Of a DNA stretch of 64,000 bases, positions 57,867-64,000 are shown one piece after another. Location: contig NZ_JAHUWH010000001.1 in NCBI RefSeq assembly GCF_019219095.1, positions 310,001-374,000 of the forward strand, read 5' to 3'. The first letter of the stretch is position 1; each line of letters opens with the position of its first letter. This DNA comes from Acidovorax sp. sic0104 (GTDB taxonomy: Bacteria; Pseudomonadota; Gammaproteobacteria; Burkholderiales; Burkholderiaceae_C). Position numbers and translations under genes: made by a program. The notes beneath the pieces were generated by a model. That model made no database searches. It had not been told where the DNA came from and was given only the letters and a program-made list of their open reading frames with translations.

Positions 57867-59026
57867 GTTGCCGTCCTCCACACCAGATTGCGCATGGGGA
57901 TGACGGTCTCGAGCACCTTGTAGCGATAGCGCTTCCAATCGGCCACATCTTCCACGCGAAAGCGTACGCAGGGCTTGGCATCGCATGTCGCAAGGTCGGC
58001 CGCCACCGTCGGCACCACCGACCCCAGGTCCCAGTAAGGCGCCTCGTGAGTGACATCCTCACGTTCAAACTGTGCACTGCGGGTGACCAGTGCCACACGC
58101 ACGGCCAGCACCCGCTGCCAGCCTTCGCTGTCCGCCGGGGTTTCCGTGGTCCATTGGTCGACGGACCCGTCTGCGTCAGGCAAAGTCGTGTCCCTGCCGT
58201 AGAAAACGCGCATATCCACCACGTTCGGTGCCAGCTCGGATGGCCCTTCATATCGTGGTGCTCCATCGGTATCGATCTTGAGCTCGCGCACCACGAGCGC
58301 CTTCTTGCCGGAGATGCTGAACTCCAGATCACGTGGGGTTCCCAGATTCACCAGGAAATCATCCTTGCCGTAACTCCGGGAGGGAAAACCGGGAGGGTTC
58401 CAGCCACCGCTATCGTTGGCTCTCTTGATTTCTTCCGGCGCTGCCACAGCGGTGGGGCGGAATATCTGGCAAGGTGCTGTGGCAGCAGACCCTGCCAACA
58501 TCAGGTCTCCCGGATTCACCGCCGGCACGGGAGGCGAAACTCCCAGCGTCGAGGTCACGGTGAACTGCAGGCTTTTGCCAGCCTCATAGCCCTCCTTCAT
58601 GCGCACTGGCACGCTGAAGGATGTCTTGCCGCTGTAGAAGACACGCAGCTTGTCAGGTGCTCCCGCCGTGGTGGTGATCAGCACCGGAGCCAATTGCGGG
58701 GGCAGCTCGACAGGCTTGCCGTTGTACATCGCCGAGAGAGGGCATCCCATCAGCCCCGCCACCTGGGTGTATCCGTAACCTGCGGACATGATGTGCCGCT
58801 GAATCGCGTCCATGGCCAGAGCACCCGTGGCCTGCGCATCCGACCCCGTGGCCGTCGTGCGCCGCATGCCCTCGAACTTGATGACCACAATGGAGACGGC
58901 CAGGGTGGTAAGCAGGCCCACCAACGCGCCAATCATCAATTCGATCAGCGTGAAGCCTGCCTGGCGCCGCGCGCAGCGCATCGGCCGCGCCACGGCCTCA
59001 GCGTGCGACCGTTGTATGTATTGCAT
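57863..59026 (-). CDS. pilW: Type IV pilus minor pilin PilW
   Basis: A 387-residue minor pilin with a 24-residue leader and the class III signal RRQAG/FTLIELMIGALVGLLTTLAVSIVV (cleavage after Gly, Glu at +5). I set the start at 59026, where GAGGGAG on the minus strand is a good ribosome site; starts at 59032 and 58981 are possible. The start lies inside the end of pilV. The large C-terminal domain has no known catalytic motif. Confidence 0.9.
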   Translation of the reverse strand: MQYIQRSHAEAVARPMRCARRQAGFTLIELMIGALVGLLTTLAVSIVVIKFEGMRRTTATGSDAQATGALAMDAIQRHIMSAGYGYTQVAGLMGCPLSAMYNGKPVELPPQLAPVLITTTAGAPDKLRVFYSGKTSFSVPVRMKEGYEAGKSLQFTVTSTLGVSPPVPAVNPGDLMLAGSAATAPCQIFRPTAVAAPEEIKRANDSGGWNPPGFPSRSYGKDDFLVNLGTPRDLEFSISGKKALVVRELKIDTDGAPRYEGPSELAPNVVDMRVFYGRDTTLPDADGSVDQWTTETPADSEGWQRVLAVRVALVTRSAQFEREDVTHEAPYWDLGSVVPTVAADLATCDAKPCVRFRVEDVADWKRYRYKVLETVIPMRNLVWRTAT

Positions 59027-59426
59027 AGCCATGCACTCCCTCGCCCGGAATCGTCCACTCGATGCCAACCTTCACCAACCCGCCACCGAGTGCCTCCACC
59101 GTCCCCTTGCCTTGCGGCAGGCTGCGGGAGACCTTCCGCTGCCATTCGGAACACCGCGCATGCCCCCCGCAAGCCACGGTGTTGTAGTTCACCTGGTCCG
59201 CATCCTTGTCGGCCCACATCGTGGCCACGATCTCGGCACTCAGCATCGATGCCTGCGCCTTCCACTCCGCCCCACCCTGCGCACGCGTCATCTGCGCCAT
59301 GAGGCCCAGGTTCCCGATGATTCCAATGCAGAAGATCAGGATGGCCACCAGCGACTCGATCAGCGTGGCCCCCCGCTGTTGCCGACAGCGCGACGTTCTG
59401 GACGGCCCCGATACTTTGTGTGTCAT
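58998..59426 (-). CDS. pilV: Type IV pilus minor pilin PilV
   Basis: A 142-residue minor pilin. The leader ends in QQRG and the mature helix starts ATLIESLVAILIFCIGIIGNLGLMAQMTRAQ. The residue after the cleavage site is Ala instead of Phe or Met, which is less usual but occurs in PilV; the Glu at +5 is kept. Its end overlaps the start region of pilW. It lies 10 bases after fimT. Confidence 0.85.
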   Translation of the reverse strand: MTHKVSGPSRTSRCRQQRGATLIESLVAILIFCIGIIGNLGLMAQMTRAQGGAEWKAQASMLSAEIVATMWADKDADQVNYNTVACGGHARCSEWQRKVSRSLPQGKGTVEALGGGLVKVGIEWTIPGEGVHGYAIHTTVAR

Positions 59427-59436
59427 GGCGAAACCA

Positions 59437-60045
59437 TCAGGTAGGAGAGGAAACGGAAACGCATGCACGCGGATCGCCGCTTGCCGGGTCCAGGGCACGG
59501 TCACACAGGCGAACGCCCCCAGCGGGCGACACTTCGATGCGGAAAAGACGGGCGGAGGGGCCCGAGTGCGAAATGTCGATACGCGCCAACGCACCGGATG
59601 CAGCCTCCAACTGGCCGTATCCATTGAACGTTGCGCCCCCTTTGGCGGTCGATGCGCTGCTGTCCAGGCCCTGGATCGTCACCCCCCGAAACTGCTCCCT
59701 GGGCGCAAACGTCTGGATGATGCGCGGTGCGGCCTCGGTGGATGCAGGCTGCCCGCACCGCCCGGCCGGGTCGTCCATGCTCACAACCCAGGCTCCCGAT
59801 GCGGAGGACAGGGAACACCCGTCGCTGATCTGGTCCACCAAGGAGAACGTCACGGCGCGGTTGTGCTTGATGGCCTCGATCCGTGCCTTGTTCAAGCCCT
59901 GCAAGAGATGTTCCGCTATACCCCGCGCCCGGGTGTCCTGCATCGCGGCGGCCACACTGGGCACCACTGCCATCAGCATCAGGGCCACTATGGAAATGGT
60001 CACCATCAATTCAATCAGGGTGAATCCCTTGGTTTTTTTCAGCAT
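59437..60045 (-). CDS. fimT: FimT/GspH-type minor pseudopilin
   Basis: A 202-residue pseudopilin with a short leader KKTKG and the mature start FTLIELMVTISIVALMLMAVVPSVAAA, followed by a GspH-like domain. The end CDRALDPASGDPRACVSV has a Cys pair. It overlaps the pilE-like gene by seven bases. FimT proteins bind DNA or initiate pilus assembly in relatives. Confidence 0.9.
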   Translation of the reverse strand: MLKKTKGFTLIELMVTISIVALMLMAVVPSVAAAMQDTRARGIAEHLLQGLNKARIEAIKHNRAVTFSLVDQISDGCSLSSASGAWVVSMDDPAGRCGQPASTEAAPRIIQTFAPREQFRGVTIQGLDSSASTAKGGATFNGYGQLEAASGALARIDISHSGPSARLFRIEVSPAGGVRLCDRALDPASGDPRACVSVSSPT

Positions 60046-60521
60046 TCCTTACCCCTCAATAACCAGCAATTTTTCCCAGGACTCAAGGCGTTCTTGAATT
60101 TCAGAGTGGCCTGTGCATTTTCTTCATTGACCGTATATTCATGCCCCAACGCTTTCCCTTCGGAACCCGTGGCGGTCAGCAAGTAACCGGTTTTGGTGAC
60201 TGCGCAGGTGAATGAAAAATACTTGGCCCCGGACTTGGTAAGGTCTGACCAAGCCGGTGCACGAGGTCCTTTTGCGCACGGAGCCCCTTCGCCGCTGCCG
60301 TAGTTCTTGTTGTCTTGAAAATATTGCTCCAGCTTTATCCTGTAGTCGGCCAAAAAGTGAAATCCTTCCTGTACCTGGGCGCGCCTCACATAATCGTCGT
60401 ACGCAGGTACGGCTATGGCCGACAGGATTGAGACAATTGCCACAGTGATCAATACCTCGATCAACGTGAAGCCAAGCTGAGCCCCTGCCACTTGTTCGGC
60501 GGTTTCACTTTTTTCACGCAT
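60039..60521 (-). CDS. pilE: PilE-type pilin
   Basis: A 160-residue pilin with a fairly long leader (REKSETAEQVAGAQLG) and the mature start FTLIEVLITVAIVSILSAIAVPAYDDYVRRAQVQEG, which is the canonical class IVa pilin helix. The C-terminus has the Cys pair of the D-loop (CWLLRGKEC). The ATG at 60521 follows GGAGGT, which sets the start. In most relatives pilE ends the minor-pilin operon; here it comes before fimT. Confidence 0.9.
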   Translation of the reverse strand: MREKSETAEQVAGAQLGFTLIEVLITVAIVSILSAIAVPAYDDYVRRAQVQEGFHFLADYRIKLEQYFQDNKNYGSGEGAPCAKGPRAPAWSDLTKSGAKYFSFTCAVTKTGYLLTATGSEGKALGHEYTVNEENAQATLKFKNALSPGKNCWLLRGKEC

Positions 60522-60538
60522 TGCCAGCACCTCCATCC

Positions 60539-61204
60539 TCATGCAGGAGACTCGAATGGCCGAGTCTCTTGAAATTCCACGACCTCGCCCGACTCTACGA
60601 GCTCCACCCGGTGCGTATCGCCCTGCGACATCAATTCGCGCAGTTTCTCCAACTGGATCTGCTGAGGGGTTGGCAGCGAATCTTTTGAGCGCTGGATATT
60701 TTTTCCATCTGCGACAGAGGACTGGCCAATGAAGATTTCTGCCTCACCCGCCGCAGACGACTCTTTGCCCGTCTTAGGCGCTGCCAAGACATCCTGTGTC
60801 GGATTGGCTCCAGGCGGCACTGATTTCCGTGCAACGTCGATGCCAACAGGAAATTGCCAGCTGATATCAGATACCCATTGAGAATAATTGGCGTCAAGCA
60901 ACCGAAGGCGGCGTGCAAATGTTGCTCGAAACGCTGTTGCATGGTTCCACAGCAGTCCATTGCGCTCCAAAATCACCAAGCGCACATCCCACTTGGAACC
61001 AGCAGAAGGACCTACCGGAATGATTTCAATGCTGATCCAGTTGCGCGGGACGCTGTGCCGAACAATTGCATCACGCAGGGCAAGATTGAGATATTCCTTG
61101 CGCAGGATCTGCGACACCGACGAAGCATCCTCTCCCTCCACCGAGATCAAAGCCTCATCTGCATTGGATTTCCGGAACAGCGAAAAATGCTTTAACAAAA
61201 CCAC
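60539..61204 (-). CDS. Protein of unknown function, paralogue of the gene at 61315
   Basis: A 221-residue protein that starts at GTG with AGGA before it. I do not recognise the family. The segment LALRDAIVRHSVPRNWISIEI-PVG---GSKWDVRLVILERNG-LWNHATAFRATFARRL matches the protein encoded just upstream at 61315-61866 closely. The fold looks alpha/beta. The C-terminal third is polar and glutamine-rich. It ends 17 bases before the pilE-like gene, so it is part of the pilus operon. No signal or membrane segment is evident, so a cytoplasmic role, perhaps at the pilus base, is possible. Confidence 0.75.
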   Translation of the reverse strand: MVLLKHFSLFRKSNADEALISVEGEDASSVSQILRKEYLNLALRDAIVRHSVPRNWISIEIIPVGPSAGSKWDVRLVILERNGLLWNHATAFRATFARRLRLLDANYSQWVSDISWQFPVGIDVARKSVPPGANPTQDVLAAPKTGKESSAAGEAEIFIGQSSVADGKNIQRSKDSLPTPQQIQLEKLRELMSQGDTHRVELVESGEVVEFQETRPFESPA

Positions 61205-61314
61205 GGCATATCCTCACAACAAAATTGGCCAACAATCACGCAATTCCCGCCAAGCCCGGGCGCGACCATTGAACGCCGGCCCGTACCCCGCTACCGCAGG
61301 AGAACCGGACCGCA

Positions 61315-61866
61315 TCACACGATGAGCTCGCCCGCAATACCGAATTTCTGCCCGACCACGCGTTTCTGATCCTCCCGCGACCGCTCTCGGTCCGGGGAAC
61401 CGCCTCTGCGAGCCGGCTGCGGCCGCGCAACCGAAGCGACCCTGACCACGACTGCATCATTGGCGGCAGCCGAGCGGTGCCTGAGGGGCATCACCACCTC
61501 CTGGGATGTGAACTTCCACGTCACCACCGGCAGCCGTTCGCCCAAACCCTCGCCCAGCACACAAAGCTGCTGCAGGAAGGTGGACTGAAAGGCCTCGGCC
61601 CTTTCCCACACGTCCATTTCGCTGCCGGAAACCACCAGGCGAACATCCCAGCTGGCCTCTGCAGCGGAGCTCACCTCAACCAGCTCCGCACGGATCCAGT
61701 CCTTGCCCGCACCATGGATAACCGCAGCATCCCGCAATGCGGCATTGAGCATTTGCTCCCGCGGGGTCAAAGGAGGCACATCGGCATCAGCGCTATCGGG
61801 GAAAAATTGACTTTCAATTTCTCTCCTGGAGCGACCACCAAACCAACGAAACCAATTGATTGCCAT
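61315..61866 (-). CDS. Protein of unknown function, first gene of the pilus operon
   Basis: A 183-residue protein. I set the ATG at 61866, 7 bases after AGAGGT; a GTG at 61875 overlaps that site. After a short hydrophobic start (AINWFRWFGG), residues 40-120 form a domain shared with the next gene (LRDAAVIHGAGKDWIRAELVEV, WDVRLVVSGSEMDVWERAEAFQSTFLQQL). The C-terminal tail is rich in Arg and polar residues. No family is recognised. It heads the minus-strand operon, so it may assist pilus assembly or regulation. Confidence 0.75.
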   Translation of the reverse strand: MAINWFRWFGGRSRREIESQFFPDSADADVPPLTPREQMLNAALRDAAVIHGAGKDWIRAELVEVSSAAEASWDVRLVVSGSEMDVWERAEAFQSTFLQQLCVLGEGLGERLPVVTWKFTSQEVVMPLRHRSAAANDAVVVRVASVARPQPARRGGSPDRERSREDQKRVVGQKFGIAGELIV

Positions 61867-61952
61867 CGCAGCCACCTCTTACTTAAAAGCCGTAGTGGAC
61901 GGAATTTCCACCGATTGGAAAAAATTCTATCCATGAGATCGCCACTAGAACA

Positions 61953-62014
61953 TCATGCATTTGCATGATTTTCCTGACCGCCTCGTTATTCATACCTGTC
62001 ATGCACCGGCATGA
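61953..62014. promoter_or_regulatory. Two palindromes TCATGC-N4-GCATGA in the pilus operon promoter region
   Basis: Site 1 is TCATGCATTTGCATGA (61953-61968) and site 2 is TCATGCACCGGCATGA (61999-62014), 46 bases apart. They lie 87 and 133 bases upstream of the pilus operon start and 73 bases or more before the small gene at 62087. A third copy is at 48753-48768 before the fimbrial operon. Confidence 0.7.
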
Positions 62015-62086
62015 TGGTCTCCAGCGAAACTTGCTCCTAGAATTTCCCTCAGTTGCAGATCCCATAAGGCTTAAAGAAGGCTCAAC

Positions 62087-62296
62087 GTGCACCAGGGAAA
62101 AACAGAATCCTCGTCCGCGCAACCATTGGTGTATTTCGATATTTCAGAAATACACCTCAGCGTGGGCAGCACGAACATTTACCCCTCGTACCAGACGGGT
62201 CCGGGATTGAAGAACCGCCCCCTCATAACGCCAGAAGAATTGAATGCCTTGCGGGAGATTTTCGAGATGATTTCCGATTCGCCTACCGGCGAATGA
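62087..62296 (+). CDS. Small protein of unknown function
   Basis: A possible 69-residue protein that starts at GTG, with AGAAGG six bases before it. The sequence (PLITPEELNALREIFEMISDSPTGE at the end) has a hydrophilic helical character and no family features that I know. Codon use is less GC-biased than in most of the window. It is transcribed away from the pilus operon and is followed by another small unknown gene at 62345, so the two may form a small operon. Confidence 0.5.
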   Translation: MHQGKTESSSAQPLVYFDISEIHLSVGSTNIYPSYQTGPGLKNRPLITPEELNALREIFEMISDSPTGE

Positions 62297-62344
62297 ACCC
62301 ATCCAATCATTTGTTTTTCTCAGCCCAACCAAAGAGATCCAGAA

Positions 62345-62788
62345 ATGTCTTCCCAGCCCATCCTCTACAGCAGCCTGGATCGCCCGCTCATTGATGTTCC
62401 GATGGAAGATCAGTCCGAGAGTGCATGGGATGAATTTCAAGAACTGATGTCGCTTCCCACCGTTGCTGCGCCCATGGTCAATATTGAACCGATGCCTGTA
62501 ACCCTGCATGCCTTGCTTCAATATTGCCAACTGCATGGCCGGCTATACCCCAATCCTCAGGAATGGGCGGATCTTTACTCCCTGATGGAAGACATATCGA
62601 ATGGGCACGTGACCATGCCGCCCCCGCCGCCCGTGAGCAATCTTTCATGGTCCACCATTTCACCGCGCACAAAACGTATGTGCTTCCATGCGCATATCGA
62701 GTGGTTTCATCAGTGCAATCTGCTCGACTCCGCCTCAGACTTCCTGGTCAATCTTCAGGAGTCGCAGTGGGTACACATGGAGAAATAA
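62345..62788 (+). CDS. Protein of unknown function
   Basis: A 147-residue product with an acidic N-terminal half (DVPMEDQSESAWDEFQELMSLP), a proline-rich linker (TMPPPPPVSN) and an aromatic-rich end. No signal peptide and no known domain. The segment LHALLQYCQLHGRLYPNPQEWADLYSLME suggests a helical domain. It ends 15 bases before the convergent LuxR-type gene. Low-GC-bias codon use suggests relatively recent gain. Confidence 0.55.
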   Translation: MSSQPILYSSLDRPLIDVPMEDQSESAWDEFQELMSLPTVAAPMVNIEPMPVTLHALLQYCQLHGRLYPNPQEWADLYSLMEDISNGHVTMPPPPPVSNLSWSTISPRTKRMCFHAHIEWFHQCNLLDSASDFLVNLQESQWVHMEK

Positions 62789-62802
62789 TCCGGGTATTTC
62801 AA

Positions 62803-63432
62803 TCATCCAACGGCCATTTGCGCATCGAATCGCTCCGCATATCTGGCAATTTCCACGGCGTTATGCAACCCGAGTTTTGTCATCATCTTGTAGCGATGGG
62901 TGCGCACTGTGGTGATGCTGATCGATAAAGCCTTGGCGATGCGCTTGTTGCAGCAGCCCTGTCGGACCAGCTCCATGATTTCCCGCTCGCGAGGGGTGAT
63001 GGAAACAGGCTGCGCGGGAGCTTCGACACCCGTTTCGTCCACCAGCTGAAGCCGCAGAGGCTCCAAACGCAAGCGCCCTTCCTGCTCAAAAACCTCTATC
63101 CAGCGAAGAATCTCCCCTGGGTGGCCATCACAGCCAAGGACTTCCGTCAGCGGCCAGTCGGGATAAGCGTTGCCAAAAGCTCTGACCGAATCGACGATCA
63201 CCAGCACCCTGTGCGCGGGAGCCAGTGAGGCAACCATCTTCCAGTCCTGCGGGCGCCCGGATACATCGGCGATGACAAGGTCTGGTTTTCCGTCCCGCAC
63301 CAGACGCGAGAGTTCTTCCCAGGAGCCATTGCCGCACAGCACCATGTGCTCCGCCGTGTTTCGCAGCAACTGTCCAATGCCGTGACGTGCATAGGAGTTG
63401 CTTGTGGAAACCAGGATTTTCAAAGGGTTCAT
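62803..63432 (-). CDS. NarL/LuxR-family response regulator
   Basis: A 209-residue regulator with an N-terminal receiver-like domain (NPLKILVSTSNSYARHGIGQLLRN; the phosphorylation-site region is DLVIADVSGRP) and a C-terminal LuxR-type helix-turn-helix (SITPREREIMELVRQGCCNKRIAKALSISITTVRTHRYKMMTKLGLHNAVEIARYA). The receiver is short and lacks the usual Asp-Asp pair at the start and the Lys near the end, so it may not be phosphorylated in the usual way. I set the start at 63432. No sensor kinase gene is adjacent. It is divergent from the SARP-like gene. Confidence 0.82.
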   Translation of the reverse strand: MNPLKILVSTSNSYARHGIGQLLRNTAEHMVLCGNGSWEELSRLVRDGKPDLVIADVSGRPQDWKMVASLAPAHRVLVIVDSVRAFGNAYPDWPLTEVLGCDGHPGEILRWIEVFEQEGRLRLEPLRLQLVDETGVEAPAQPVSITPREREIMELVRQGCCNKRIAKALSISITTVRTHRYKMMTKLGLHNAVEIARYAERFDAQMAVG

Positions 63433-63445
63433 CGTTCGTACCAAC

Positions 63446-63462
63446 TCAGGGCTGTTCCCTGA
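63446..63462. promoter_or_regulatory. Inverted repeat between the divergent regulator genes
   Basis: The arms TCAGGG and CCCTGA with the spacer CTGTT, 14 bases upstream of the LuxR-type gene and 50 bases before the SARP-like gene. It may be an operator for either regulator. Confidence 0.45.
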
Positions 63463-63511
63463 TATGTTGCAATTTGTAGGTAACTCACTGTAAAAAGGAC
63501 CCCGTTCTTCA

Positions 63512-64000
63512 TGCATCCCAAAACCGTTGCACAACCGTCTCCAGCGGCAGGTGAGCAGCTTTTTCTGTTTGGGACTCCTCGCCTTGTCGCCGCAGGCTCC
63601 GATGTGGTGAGGGTTCTCGAATGGAGAGGAGACACCGCCTTGCTCGGGGTGATTGCCAGCCAACGGGGGTGGCTTTCCCGGGAGGCGTTGGCTCGCCAGA
63701 TTCGCCCGGACGTGCCCGTGCCACGTGCAAAGTCCTATCTGCGGGGTCTCCTGCACAGGCTGCGCGCACAGCTACCGGATCTGGCTTCATTGGAGATCGA
63801 GGCCGATCGCATCCGGTGGACCGGCTACTGCGATGTGCGAGCCTTCCACCAGGCGATCGATTCCACGCAATGGCAGTCGGCCATCGAACACCACTGCGAC
63901 AACCTGGTCCACAACACTGGCCCCTGCGGCATACCTGCTCTGGATGACTGGTACTTCGATGAGCGCCTGCGCGTCCAGCAACGGCTGGGGACCGCCTTGC
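63512..64000 (+). CDS. SARP/BTAD-like transcriptional activator, N-terminal part (partial)
   Basis: The frame starts with ATG at 63512 and is open to the window edge (163 codons seen). The sequence LFLFGTPRLVAAGSD, TALLGVIASQRGWLSREALARQIRPD, and LRGLLHRLRAQLPDLASLEIEADRIRWTG matches the N-terminal DNA-binding domain of SARP-type regulators; the following CDVRAFHQAI resembles the start of a BTAD domain. Such proteins often carry ATPase and TPR domains further on. It is divergent from the NarL-like gene. AAGGA is about 12 bases upstream of the start. Confidence 0.7.

Overview
The window is high-GC, densely coded DNA without rRNA, tRNA, CRISPR, phage or intact insertion sequences. Gene families, gene orders and short repeats (a GAGTCGCTTCGCGCC-type element at gene ends, an ATAGCTGCCAGCGCTTAT-type element) suggest a beta-proteobacterium of the Comamonadaceae, Acidovorax-like. 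This placement is inferred from style only. Most of the window is catabolic: transport and breakdown of N-heterocycles, phosphonates and sugar acids, each with its own regulator. The right end carries two surface-fibre systems.

Layout. 1-6.5 kb: end of a solute-binding protein, a chemoreceptor, two FCD-type GntR regulators, an NCS1 permease and a hydantoin/allantoin-type racemase. 6.5-11.3 kb: a putative lipoprotein, an NCS2 purine/pyrimidine permease and malic enzyme MaeB. The NCS1 and NCS2 genes share a TGTATACA palindrome upstream. 11.6-17.5 kb: an HDOD protein, a complete SsuA/THI5-like ABC importer, a patatin-like lipoprotein and an ASCH-domain protein. 17.8-25.1 kb: a phosphonate regulon, with a divergent LysR gene and a tightly coupled phnD-phnC-phnE-phnA-(iron ADH)-phnY operon. 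It has neither transaminase PhnW nor PhnX, so an alcohol dehydrogenase seems to feed phosphonoacetaldehyde to PhnY and PhnA. 25.3-34.2 kb: an eight-gene minus-strand operon (two permeases, ATPase, binding protein, Zn dehydrogenase, UxaB, UxaA, KdgK) plus a divergent FadR-type GntR gene. It reads as uptake of an aldonate such as L-galactonate and its conversion through altronate to KDPG.

34.3-48.6 kb: an N-heterocycle island. It holds a 2OG/Fe(II) oxygenase, a stand-alone binding protein, two tandem deaminases, a RutR-like TetR regulator with a RutR-like box, a stand-alone [2Fe-2S] protein, a flavodoxin-fold reductase, a CodA-like amidohydrolase, a RidA protein, a creatininase-family hydrolase, a full ABC importer, an FAD oxidase and a UreD gene without other urease genes. 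No single known pathway explains this set, and it is the best candidate for an undescribed system.

48.6-53.6 kb: a minimal Csu-type archaic chaperone-usher fimbrial operon. 53.6-61.9 kb: a minus-strand type IV pilus minor-pilin operon (pilE-like, fimT, pilV, pilW, pilX, pilY1) headed by two paralogous proteins of unknown function. 62-64 kb: two small unknown genes, a NarL-like regulator and the start of a SARP/BTAD-like activator. The palindrome TCATGC-N4-GCATGA lies upstream of both the fimbrial and the pilus operons, which suggests common control.
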